DNA of 64,000 bases from Marthasterias glacialis (GCA_911728455.2 OU452240.1:9319352-9383351), one strand, 5' to 3'; counted from the first letter of the stretch, positions 44,732-56,822 are shown. Made by a program: numbers and translations. The notes: generated by a model not told the origin, from the letters alone.

Positions 44732-47700
44732 TCTGGGCTTTCTTAGTCGTCGAAACTTGTCCGCAAATTGTCTCAAAAAGTTATACTTGTATGAACTTGA
44801 AACTTACCATGTACAAAGATATTAGTGAGTAGATGAAACCGCTAATTTTTTGGAATGATGACGTCATTGATGACGTCATGACGTTAAATAAACGTTAAAT
44901 AATTCAAAAAATCATAACTCCTGAAGTACACAATGGATTTTTACAATCTATACATCATCGGAAAGGTCTTTAAAAAATAATTAAATGTCTCACAGAGATG
45001 ACCCCAATTTGACCTTGTCTTCCGGTACAAACCGGAAGTTGAAGCAAAAAATGCTTAAAAAGTCACAATTTAAGCTGTGGAGTCAATATGAAACAGAATT
45101 TGGACCTGGTTTTAGTGTACGAAATAAAATGTAGTTTATGACCTTTGAAAATATTACATTGATGACGTCACCAAATGTTACAGTTTGTTACGACGACGAG
45201 TTTAAAAATAAAAAAAAAATTATATCAATTTTTTTTTGAGCAAACTACATGTTGAATTTTTTAGTAATAGATAACGACTATAAAAGCCTAATTGTGAAAT
45301 GTTAACAAAATTGGCCGTTGCATAACGAAGTTATATTAAGGTGAAAAGTGCCGTTTTTAGCGCGATCGCCGATAGAGTCTGTACAGTTACCTTACTGTAT
45401 TGCACCCCGTGCGTGTGCACTCTAGGCTTTTACTGCACGCTGTGTATATACATACACGCAACAAGTCAGGGCCCAATTTCATAGAGCTGCTTAACGGCAA
45501 GCAAATTTTTCTGCTTACTAAGCGTAAACGTATTTCACCAGCGTTTGCTAACTTAAGCACGTAAACAAACTGCCCACGCAACAAAAAAGTACAGTCTGCT
45601 TAAGCAAAAAATACTTCCGATCGAAAAATTTATAAAATTGCGGACGAAGTCAACGGAGTAGCGGTGGCTAAAAAATCAACAAAAAAGGAAATTATCGATG
45701 GAAATAATAAAACTTTCTGATGGAATTGGGTCACGTCAGAAAGCGCCCCCTTTGGTTCGAATAATAAAGAGATATACAGCCAAAATGAAACTTTGTATTA
45801 CATTGTTACAATGTTTGATCGATGTTTGGTAAAACTAAGTTTTCACAATGTGTTTGTACACATTTTTACGTGCAATATACGCGTACCTCACACACAAAAT
45901 AACTAGCTGCCGATGATGTTTCATTACCGTTGCTGTGCACATTTTTAAGAGTACTGCTGGGACTGGACTAGTACAAAGTTAACTTACATTAACGACTCCG
46001 TGATACTGAATGGATCACAAAGGACATTTCTTTCGTCATATTTCTTATTTATCTTAAAGATCAAGGTGAGTCATAACAAAAATTGTGTCAGTCATGATGT
46101 CCGTTCCCTTTCTAAATTCTATTCTACAGTACTGCAAAGTTAACGCCGTTATTTTCCCAAGTTTGATTTGCTTTGGCAAAACGTTCACACCGTATGAAAT
46201 ATGACTGTTGTTTAATTCATGTCTTTACTGTAATTCAGGGCAATTTTCCAGCCATGCCTTTCGATAAAACTAGTCTATTAACAGGATAATTACATTGATT
46301 ATCATGACAATATTGTGACTCTCCTCCAAATTATAGCGGCCATTTTGACACAACATGACTTGCTTAAGCACAAAAACGAGTGTTTAAGGCTGTTTGTTGG
46401 TTGCTTACCGCGCTAAGCAAAAAAATCGTGCTTAATAGAGGCTATGAAATAGAAAATCTGTTTAACACGCCCGTTAAGCACAAAATTGGCTGTTGAGCAG
46501 CTTTTTGAAATTGGGCCCTGGTCTTGTCACAGTTCATCGAACTTTGCGGTGTGTTAATTTCTGTGTGTGTAATAATGCCAACGCAAAGAAAAACTGTTAC
46601 GTCATGCCAAGTTCAGTGTGGAAATGTTTCCCTTTATGTCATTCTGGTGGCTTAATTGTGACAGGGAGAGGAAGAGGAGACTTTACTGAGATGATCACAT
46701 GCTCACGTGAGTTGTTTGATGTATAATGGTGGAGAAAATGCAATTGACAAAGTGATCGTCTTTCGTTCTATATATACCGATCACGTACGTGCTTACGTAC
46801 GAGAGTCACAAGTGTGCACCAGCGGGGCCAGAGGCACTTTACCCCCGCGAGAGTTGTTGTCGGGATTCGCTGAGTAAAACTGTTAAAAGTAAAGTTTAAA
46901 AGTAAAATCATCGCTTTTCAAAATGTCCGTGTATTTCTTTAGCCGTGCACACTTGTGTTTATGATGTTTATCAAAGTGGTGTAGTTTTTATAAAACTTTG
47001 GAACTTTTTAATACAGATAATGAGCTCGGAATTTGAATCTGTCAAATGTCAGATTGACTGTACAGTACACCAGTGTTCAGTAAAGGTGATGTTACAAAAT
47101 GAGACCGTTAATTTGATATAACGCCATCAACGTTCACTAGCGATACACACTTCTTTATTTTATTGACACCGCATAGATGCCGAACAAAACGGAGGGCAGC
47201 AAGGGTTAATGTTTTGATAAAAGGCAATATGAATACTATTTTGAACAGACAACCTGGCGGCAGCCAATTGCACTGCGTGGAAAAGGAACACTTTTGAAAG
47301 TATGAAAACCTTGTTTTTCCTGGCAGTTAAAATCAAAAAGGTAACTTGTTTCTCCTCCAGGAGTCGAGTTACAAAAAATGTATGCGGGTCTTTATAATTC
47401 TTAGTGACCTGAGTTGACCTCGCTTCCTGTCCAAACCGGAAGTCCCCATGAAATACATATGATAAAGCTCTTTTTAATTATTTTCATATTCATATTTAAA
47501 GGTTTTATTTGATTTCACTTTTAATATATCAAACAAAATCAAAACCATGCGTTATACGGTGTCTCATAGAGACCATTATGTTGCTTTAAATGTTTCATTC
47601 CTCCAAAATTTTCTCCAAATAAATAACTCAAAATTAAACTGATCCTTGAAACTGTGCATATATTTGAACCTCAATATGAAGACGCGAAATAAAACGATGA

Positions 47701-48091
47701 CGTCATGATGACGTCATCAGATGTTGAGTTACAATAAATCAAAGTTTATTAATTAAATCAGAACTCCTGAAGTGTACAATGGATTTTTACAATCTACACA
47801 TCATCGCAAAGGTCTTTTGGAAACTATTTAAATATCTCAAAGAAATGACCCCAATTTGACCTTGTATTGCGGTTCAAACCGGAAGTTGAAGGAAACAATT
47901 GTTATAAAGCCATTATTTTTCAGTTCTTTGGTCAGTATAAAACGAGCTTTGGACAGTGGTTTCAGTGTGTGAGTAGGTAAAGGACTCTGCGTTTTCAAGT
48001 TTAAAACTGATGACGTCATTACATTAAACAGCGTCCTCTGGTAACAAGTTTGAAAACAATGGTGCTACAACACTAATTGTAACGGCTTTTT
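44732..48091 (+). mobile_element. chimera of element Q start and element C, copy 4
   Basis: TCTGGGCTTTC start of element Q runs to about 44908 and then switches, within AAAAAATCATAACTC, to the element C interior. The rest matches copy 3, including a TIR element at 45467-46520 and the GTAACGGCTTTTT tail. Confidence 0.62.
45467..46520. mobile_element. TIR element with CAGGGCCCAATTT ends, copy 2
   Basis: Same ends and interior as 37573-38648 with small indels, at the same position in element C. The short frame of copy 1 has lost its ATG here. The shared position means the insertion predates the duplication of this C lineage. Confidence 0.8.
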
Positions 48092-48186
48092 AGGTGTTCG
48101 GGCTCTCAGCCCGGAACACCTCTTGATTTTGTTCGGTTTTTTAGGTGTTCGGACTCTGGTCCGATAACCTCTTGGTTTTGTTCGTT
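48092..48186 (+). repeat. hairpin-poly(T) pair with altered stems
   Basis: Units at 48092 (GGGCT-CTC-AGCCC) and 48143 (GGAC-TCTG-GTCC), the same two stem types and order as 40218-40312. Confidence 0.9.
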
Positions 48187-48199
48187 TTTTTTTAAATAC

Positions 48200-49067
48200 T
48201 TCTTCTTCTCCCTGGCGATTGTCCACCTTCAAATGCACACTTCCGAAGGTCATATAACCTGGAAACTTCATACATAGGTAGCATATGGCAAGGAGACGAA
48301 ACATAACTCCTGAAGTACACAATGGATTTTTACAATCTTTACATCATCGGAAAGGTCATCCAAAACTGCGTAATCGTCCTACAGACATGACCCCAATTTG
48401 ACCTTGTCTTCCGGTTCAAACCGGAAGTTGAAAATGTTGGAAATTTTCAAAAATTCATATTTTAAGAAGTAGGAAGTAGCTCTTTATTTAAAAATGCTAA
48501 GAGCTAGGAACATGATTCTTTCACCAAACACCAAGGTTCGGAAAGTTCATTCTCTGTTGCACATTGGGTGACCTCTACTTCCGGTAAAACCAGAAGTAGC
48601 TCCTCGTGTAAGAGTGGTTAGAGTTAGGAACATGATTGTTTCGAGAAATATCAAGGTTAGGTAAGGTCTTTCTTTGTGAAACATAAAGTGACCTTTGTAA
48701 CCTCTACTTCCGGTCAAACTGGAAGTAGCTCCTCATTTAAAATTAGTAAGAGCTAGGAACATGATTCTTTCACAAAATAACAAGGTTTGGGATGGTCCTC
48801 TGTTGCATATTGCGTGGCCTGTGATGTCTACTTCCGGTCAAACCTGAAGTAGCTCGTCAATTAAGATTGTAAGAGCTTGGAACAGGATTCTTTCACCAAA
48901 TACCAAGGTGAGGGAAGGTCCTTCTCTGTTACAAATTAAATATTATCTTTTAAAGAACAATTTCATGTTCATATATTTAGATACTTTAGTTGCTACATCA
49001 AATAACAACTTTAAGTACTATAATCCGAACACCTTGTTTTTGTGATGTCACAAAAACCTATGTCTAG
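48200..49067 (+). mobile_element. Helitron-like element B, internally deleted copy
   Basis: Same start and CTAG end (49064-49067) as 40326-41624. A deletion near 48473 joins 'TTTTAAGAAGTA' directly to 'GGAAGTAGCTC' and removes about 0.45 kb including the first modules. Confidence 0.7.
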
Positions 49068-49076
49068 TTTAATACT

Positions 49077-51130
49077 TCTTCTTCTTCTCCCTGGCGATTG
49101 TCCACTTTCAAATGCACACTTTCGAAGGTCATATAACCTTGAAAATTCATATATAGGTAGTTTATGGCAAGGAGACAAAACCGTTTGAGTGACGTCATGA
49201 TGACGTCATCGGGTGTCGAACTACGTTAAATCAAAGTTTATTAACTTAAAAAATCATAACTCCTGAAGTACACAATGGAATTTTACAATCTATACATCAT
49301 CGGAAAGGTCTTTAAAATTTTTTTAAATGTCTCACAGAGATTACCCCAATTTGACCTTGTCTTCCGGTTCAAACCGGAAGATGAAGCATAAAATGCTTAA
49401 AAAGTCACAATTTAAGCTGTGGAGTCAATATGAAACAGAATTTGGACATGGTTTTAGTGTACGAAAAAAAATGTAGTTTATGACCTTTGAAAATATTACA
49501 TTGATGACGTCATCAAATGTTACAGTTTGTTACGACGACGAGTTTAAAAATAAGAATTTTTTTATTTCAATTTTTTTTTTAGCAAACTACATGTTGAATT
49601 TTTTAGTAATAGATAACGACTATAAAAGCCTAATTGTGAAATTTGAACAGAATTGGCCGTTGCATAACGAAGTTATATTAAGGTGAAAAGTGCCGTTTTT
49701 AGCGCGATCGCCGATAGAGTCTGTACAGTTACCACCCCCCCCCCCCGTGCGTGTGCACTCTAGGATTTTACTGCGTGTTTTGTATAGTATATACACAGCG
49801 CTGCTCGGTAGTAGTGTCAACAACAGTAATGCGTGCACAGTAACTTGGCATGCTTCCAAGAAATGAACCTGCGAGGCGCAAACACAGTGCGTTTACAAAC
49901 TAAGACCGTTAATTTGAAATAGCGCCCTCAAACCTGTATGGACGCACACTTCTTTATTTTATTGACACCACGTAGATGCCGAACAAAATGGAGGGCAGCA
50001 AGGCTTAATGTTTTGATAAAAGGCAAAATGAATACTATTTTGAAATGTAATTAAAAGTGTTGTATACTATCAGTTATTTTTCACTTCGTGGCTGTTTACA
50101 TGAAAATTCCAATGTAAAAAGATAACGCAGCCTTCATCCATGTAATTATAAAGGCCCTCTTATGGTGATTTGAAAAGAAACAAAAAATTATATGTCGTAG
50201 CTCTTGTATGGGCCTTGTCACATTGAATATTTTTTACAGACAACATGGCGGCAGCCAATTGCACTGCGTGGAAAAGGAACACTTTGGAAGCACAAAAACA
50301 GTGTTTTTCCAGACAGTGACAATTAAAAAAGAATACTTGTTTTTCCTTCAGGTGTCCAGTTACAGTAAATGTAGCCTATGCGTTTTTTTTATGTTTCTTA
50401 GTGTCCTGATTTGACCTCGCTTCCTGCCCAAACTGGAAGTCCCTATAAAATACATATGATAAAGCTATACTTAATTATTTTGGTGTTCATTTGTGTTAAA
50501 TAGTGTTCCATGAAGACCATTATGTTACTTTAAATGTTTAATTCCTCCAAAATTTAACTCAAGATTGAAGTTAAACAGAACCTTGAAACTGTGCATATAC
50601 TTGAACCTCAATATGAACACGGGACATAAAATTATGACGTCATGAGGACGTCATCAGATGTTGAGGTACAATAAATCAAAGTGTATTAGTTAAATCATAA
50701 ACCCTGAAATGCACAGTGGATTTTTACAATCTACACACCATCGCTGAGGTCTTTGAGAACTGTTTAAATGTCTCACAGAAATGAACCCAATTTGACCTTG
50801 TCTTGCGGTTCAAACCGGAAGCTGAAGGGAAAATTTATTAAAAAGCCATATTTTTTAGTTCTTTGGTCAGTATAAAACGAGCTTTGGACATGGTTTCAGT
50901 GTGTGAGTTGGTAATGGACTCTCTGTGTTTTCAAGTTTAAAATTGATGACATCACTACATTAAACGGCGCCCTCTGGTAAAATGCTTCAAAAAATGATGC
51001 TACAACACTAATTGTAACGCGTTTTTTGTACATTGTTGTTGTATGTATTAACTCATCGATATTTACAAACAATTCATTACTTGTTCCCGAACACCTAGTT
51101 TTTGTGATGTCACAAAAACTGAATGTCTAG
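49077..51130 (+). mobile_element. Helitron-like element C/D with native 3' end
   Basis: TTCTTCTTCTCCCTGGCG start, CRE dyads near 49190 and 49502. It is a diverged relative of element C that keeps a true end: CCGAACACCTAG, a GTTTTTGTGATGTCACAAAAAC hairpin, TGAATGT and CTAG at 51127-51130. At about 50234 an intact ATGGCGGCAGCC frame (MAAANCTAWKRNTL..) follows TTTTTACAG. The other copies carry CTGG instead of this ATG. Confidence 0.65.
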
Positions 51131-51132
51131 TT

Positions 51133-51230
51133 AGGTGTTCGGCCAACAGCCGAACAACTATTGTTATTGTTCTGTTTTTTTTTTTTTAGGTGTTCGGCCA
51201 ACAGCCGAAAACCTCTTGTTATTGTTCGAG
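51133..51230 (+). repeat. hairpin-poly(T) pair
   Basis: Units at 51133 and 51188 (loops CAACA), directly after the CTAG at 51130. Its counterpart at 25162 has nine units. Confidence 0.9.
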
Positions 51231-51250
51231 TTTTTTTTTTTTTTTTTACT

Positions 51251-53565
51251 TCTTCTTCTTCTTCTTCCCGGGAACTTATATCCAAAAGATAACTCAAGAT
51301 TGAAATTGAATTGAACCTTGAAACTTGGCACATACTTGAACCTTAACTTGAAGACGGCACTTGAACAATGACGTCATCATGACGTCATCTGGTGTCGAAT
51401 TACGTTAAATCAAAGTTTAATAATTAAAAAAATCATAACTCCTGAAGTACACAATGGATTTTTACAATCTATACCTCATCGGAAAGGTCTTTGAAAAATA
51501 ATTAAATGTCTCACAGAGATGACCTCAACTTGACCTTGTCTTCCGGTTCAAACCGGAAGTTGAAGCAAAAAATGCTTAAAAAGTCAGAATTTAAGCTGTG
51601 GAGTCAATATGAAACAGAATTTGGACATGGTTTCAGTGTACAAAGTAAAATGTAGTTTATGACCTTTGAAAATATTACATTGATGACGTCATCAAATGTT
51701 ACAGTTTGTTACGACGACGAGTTTAAAAATAATTTTTTTTTTATTTCAAATTTTTTTTTGAGCAAACTACATGTTGAATTTTTTAGTAATAAATAACGAC
51801 TATAAAAGCCTAATTGTGAAATTTAAACAAAATTGGCCGTTGCATAACGAAGTTATATTAAGGTGAAAAGTGCCGTTTTTAGCGCGATCGCCGATAGAGT
51901 ATGTACAGTTACCTTACTGTATTGCACCTCGTGCGTGTGCACTCTAGGCTTTTACTGCATGCTGTGTATATACTTACACGCAACAAGTCAGGTCTTGTCA
52001 CAGTTCATCGAACTTTGCGGTGTGTTGTTAAGTTCTGCGTGTGTGTGTGTAATAATGGCGACGCAAAGAAAACATGTAAGTCATGCCAAGTTCAGTGTGG
52101 AAATGTTTCCCTTTATGTCATTCTGGTGGCTTAATTGTGACAGGGAGAGGAAGAGGAGACTTTACTGAGACGATCACATGCTCACGTGAGTTGTTTGATG
52201 TATAATGGTGGAGAAAATGCAATTGACAAAATGATCGTCTTTCGTTCTATATTTACCGATCACGTACGTGCTTACATACGAGAGTCACAATGTGCAACAG
52301 CGGGGCCAGAGGCACTTTACCCCCGCGAGAGTTGTTGTCGGGATACGCTGAGTAAAACTGTTTAAAAGTAAAGTTTAAAAGTAAAGTCATCGCCTTTCAA
52401 AATGTCCGTGTATTTCTTTAGCCGTGCACACTTGTGTTTATGATGTTTATCAAAGTGGGGTAGTTTTTATAAAACTTTGGAACTTTTTAATACAGATAAT
52501 GAGCTCGGAATTTGAATCTGTCAAATGTCAGATTGACTGTACAGTACACCAGTGTTCGTGATGTTACAAAATAAGACCGTTAATTTGATATAGCGCCACC
52601 AACGTTCACTAGCGATACACACTTTGTTTTATTGACACCGCATAGATGCCGAACAAAACGGAGGGCAGCAAGGGTTAATGTTTTGATAAAAGGCAATATG
52701 AATACTATTTTGAACACACAACCTGGCGGCAGCCAATTGCACGGCGTGGAAAAGGAACACTTTGGAAAGCACGAAAACATTGTTTTTCCTGGCAGTTAAA
52801 ACCAAAAAGGTAACTTGTTTTTCCTCCAGGAGTCGAGTTACAATAAATGTATGCGGTTCTTTATAATTCTTAGTGACCTGAGTTGACCTCGCTTCCTGCC
52901 CAAACCGGAAGTCCCCATGAAATACATATGATAAAGCTCTTTTTAATTATTTTCATATTCATATTTAAAGGTTTTATTTGATTTCACTTTCAATATATCA
53001 AACAAAATCAAAACCATGTGTTATACGGTGTCTCATAGAGACCATTAAGTTGCTTTAAATGTTAATTCCTCCAAAATTTTCTGAAAATAAATAACTCAAA
53101 ATTGAAATTAAACTGAACCTTGAATCTGTGCATATACTTGAACCTCAATATGAAGACGCGAAATAAAACAATGACGTCATGATGATGTCATCAGATGTTG
53201 AGTTACAATAAATCAAAGTTTATTCATTAAATCAGAACTCCTGAAGTGCACAATGGATTTTTACAATCTACACATCATCGCAAAGGTCTTTTGGAAACAA
53301 TTTAAATGTCTCAAAGAAGCGACCCCAATTTGACCTTGTATTGCGGTTCCAACCGGAAGTTGAAAGAAAGAATTGTTATAAAGCCATTCTTTTTTAGTTC
53401 TTTGGTCAGTATAAAACGAGCTTTGGACAGTGGTTTCAGTGTGTGAGTAGGTAAAGGACTCTGCGTTTTCAAGTTTAAAACTGATGACGTCATTACATTA
53501 AACAGCGTCCTCTGGTAACAAGTTTCAAATCAATGGTGCTACGACACTAATTGTAACGGCTTTTT
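51251..53565 (+). mobile_element. large Helitron-like element C, copy 5
   Basis: Nearly identical to copy 1 (25590-28768) but without the TTAA insertion, and without the GT expansion and LINE of copy 2. Ends GTAACGGCTTTTT at the hairpin unit. Confidence 0.68.
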
Positions 53566-53608
53566 AGGTGTTCGGCATTGAGCCGAAAACCTATTGTTAT
53601 TGTTAAGT
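53566..53608 (+). repeat. single hairpin-poly(T) unit
   Basis: AGGTGTTCGGC-ATTGA-GCCGAAAACCT, then ATTGTTATTGTTAAG and about 25 T. Five units occupy the same place at 28769. Confidence 0.9.
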
Positions 53609-53633
53609 TTTTTTTTTTTTTTTTTTTTTTTTT

Positions 53634-55318
53634 TCCTCGTATTCTTATCAGCGAACCTTCTCCGTCGATTTTTAACAAAAGTAAAGCTTATATGAACTTG
53701 AAACTTATCAGGAACATGAACCATAGTTAGTAGATGAAACCGCAACTTTTTTAGAATGATGACGTCATTGATGACGTCATTATGCTAAATAAACCATTAA
53801 TAATTTGAAAATTCATATCTTGAGAACCAGAAAAGCTACGTACGAGATTCTTTCAAAACATAAAAGTTCTTGTAATGACCTTTAATTGTCGTGCACAGCT
53901 TGACCTCATTTGACCTTTACTTCCGGTCGAAACTGGAAGTTCAAAATTTCAAAAAATCATATCTCAAGAACTGCTAATGATATTGTCAAAATTTGAATGA
54001 CTGTTTGAAGATCGGTTAGCCTGCTCAAACTTTTGCACAGACATAATACCAGTTTGACATTGTCTTCCGGCCGTAAAAGATGACGTCATTGATTGCGTCA
54101 TTATATTAAATCAACGTTTAATATTAAAAAAATCCATATCTGAAGAACCGTATATGTTACATACAAGATCTTTGCACCATATGAAAGCTTTTCGATTACT
54201 CTACAAATCTTACACAGTGTGTGACCCCATTTGACCTTGACTTCCGGTCGAAACCGGAAGTTAAAATGTCATTTTTCCAAAAAATCCTATTTCAATAAAA
54301 AACAGGCTATAGTAATAACCATTACTTCATCTGCAAACACTTTAACCAGTCTACATGTCTTACAGAAAGTGTGACCCCATTTGACCTTTACTTCCGGTCG
54401 AAACCGGAAGTTGAAGTTAACATATAAAAAGATTCATAGGTCATTAACTAAACGAGGTACAGTCTTGAAACTTACTATTACCTTCAACTTTACTGTGCAG
54501 TAAACTGCACTGTTTTTTCTGGATGATGACGTCATCGATGACGTCATTACAATAAATCAACGTTTAATATTTCAAAAATTCATATCTGAAGAACCGTAAA
54601 TGATACATACAAGATCTTTGCACCATATAAAAGATCTTCAATTACTCTGCACATCTTACACAGTTTGTGACCCCATTTGACCTTGACTTCCGGTCGAAAC
54701 AGGAAGTTGAAATTTTATTTTTCAAAAATATTATTTTTCAATAACAAAACAGAATTCATTAATAATCATTACTTCATCTGAAAGCTCGTTAACCATTCTA
54801 AAAATTGTGTTGAAGATGTGACCCTATTTGACCCTTACTTCCGGTTGAAACGGATAATGAAATTTCACAGATAGTAAATTCATAATTCATCAACTAAACG
54901 TGATACAGACTTGAAACTTACTGTTGCCTTAGACATTACTGTGTAGATGAAACTGGATTATTTTCGGATTATGACATCATCGATGACGTCATTATATTAA
55001 ATCAACGTTTAATGTTTCAAAAAATCATATTTGGGGAATCATAAAAGTTACACAGGAGATTTTTGCACCATATGCAAGCCCTTGAAATACTGTACAACTA
55101 TCGCAGAGTGTGACCCCATTTGACCCATAGTTCATGTCAAAACCGGAAGTTGAAGTTTCATATGACTGACCTTCATGCCTAAAGATCAACACAAGGTACA
55201 AATAAATATTTTGCCCATCAGCACAGCACACAATATTGACCTTGTTTTCAATGACGCAATCACTTTATTACGTTCCAGCCGAACACCGTGAGTTTGTTCA
55301 CAAACTCTCAATCTCTAG
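53634..55318 (+). mobile_element. Helitron-like element R, copy 4, complete
   Basis: 1685 bp from TCCTCGTATTC to GCCGAACACCGTGAGTTTGT, hairpin, CTCAATCT and CTAG at 55315-55318, then T. Inside are CRE dyads near 53758, 54526 and 54971 and ETS palindromes near 54239 and 54389. It serves as reference for the truncated copy at 29060. Confidence 0.75.
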
Positions 55319-55322
55319 TTTT

Positions 55323-55506
55323 TCCTCGTGTTCTTCTTTCCCTGCGAACCTTCTCCAGCAATTTTAAACAAAAGTAAAGCTTGTACAAACTTAAAACTTA
55401 CTGTGTACATAGGCAATAGTGAGTAGATGAAACCGCCACTTTTTTGGAATGATGACATTTGTCAAGAAACGGGAGTTATTACAAAGTGTGGTACAAGTTT
55501 AGCTAT
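55323..55506 (+). mobile_element. short Helitron-like element, split by the gypsy insertion
   Basis: Matches 36516-36701 almost exactly and stops at GCTAT where the LTR begins. The remainder is expected beyond the window, after the second LTR. Confidence 0.75.
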
Positions 55507-56435
55507 TGTGACCGGCTTAAATAAATGATCCTGCGGGACACGATCTTCGCTGTTCCAGACTTTTATTTGTATCTGAATTGAAGACGGAGAAAATAATGTG
55601 ATGTTAAGTCTTCGACGTCAAAGGAAAGAGTCTAATTAAATAAACATAATTTAAATAGAACATTAAAAATAAAACTTACAAGTCACAAATACTATTTACA
55701 ATGAATTAGGAAATCCTTAAAAGACGCGAGAATGTTGCCGTTTTCCAGCCTATAAATTATGTATTTTAGAATAAACAAATCAATGAAATAATCCGTGAAC
55801 TTGGATAAAGACTATCTATAATAAACGATTTGCCAAAGATTGGAAATGGATGGCAAACAGAAAAGCACAAATAAAGGCAAACTAAATGATCTAATTAAAG
55901 TTCCCGCCAAAAGTTTAATGGCGTCCGCCATCTTGGAATTGTACCAAAATGAGAAGATAACTCCGCAAAATCAGCAATATTTACATCATTAAGTCGGAAA
56001 ACAAGTAAGGCATTACTTCCGAACTCTAGTAATGCAAAACTATTAACAAAATCTAAGAGAGGAGACTTGAGGAAATTCAAATCAAAAAGAAATATATCTA
56101 TAACGGGAGTTTTCTTTCCCGACTAAACACTAAGTAAATTAACTCTAGAAAACCGTTTCCTTGTCAAAAAGAAACATGTCATAAAATAAGCTAAACTCTA
56201 CGATTAATTTATACAAGAGGAATTTATATGAAATCTAGGGGAGAATGGATGGAAAATAGAATGGTAATTACCTGAATTGAAGACGGAGAAAATAATGTGA
56301 TGTTAAGTCTTCGACGTCAAAGGAAAGAGTGACCCTCTGACGTCTTGCGGCCGATGAGGGCGCGCTAACCGGTGTATTTAAAAAAGGTATGAATAAATGA
56401 AAAGTACCCGGATGTGAATTATTCTACTTGTCACA
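55507..56435 (-). repeat. 3' LTR of the gypsy element
   Basis: 929 bp, TGTGAC..GTCACA ends. On the minus strand an AATAAA lies near 55562-55567, suitable for poly(A) addition. A 59-bp direct repeat (CTGAATTGAAGACGG..AAAGAGT) occurs at 55573-55631 and 56272-56330. Confidence 0.93.
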
Positions 56436-56449
56436 TCCTCCCCTGCTTT
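56436..56449 (-). other. polypurine tract
   Basis: On the minus strand AAAGCAGGGGAGGA directly precedes the 3' LTR, the position of the plus-strand DNA primer in LTR elements. Confidence 0.8.
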
Positions 56450-56822
56450 AAAAAAAAATGTCGCCCTCGACATAGTGTTTACTTACAGCTGCACACAAAT
56501 TAATTATGCACAGTGACAAAAATTTATACAATCGCAAATACATTAATTTGATATTTATACACATCAAATGGGGGAAAAGTAGGCAAAGTAAATCTTACTC
56601 TACAAAATGCTCATTTACTTTAGAAGGCATCACTGTTACCTTTGTCCATGGTGAACATAAAACAATGCAAAATCAATCTATACCATCATTACCAATAGTC
56701 ATCTGATGTAAGCTAACGGGTAAAAATGACTATCTGGTGAACTATGGCTGAAATTAGAAATACACACAAAACTTGTTAAGCACTCGGGGGAATTATACAA
56801 GTTAAAATTTCAGGCAATTTGT
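56450..56822 (-). other. noncoding spacer between pol and 3' LTR
   Basis: 373 bp without a supported frame; no env-like gene is present. Confidence 0.6.

Noticed and set aside
22741..55506. A CRISPR array or prokaryotic repeat system
   Set aside because: Repeats are long, diverged and nested in a eukaryotic transposon setting. There are no regular spacers and no cas genes.
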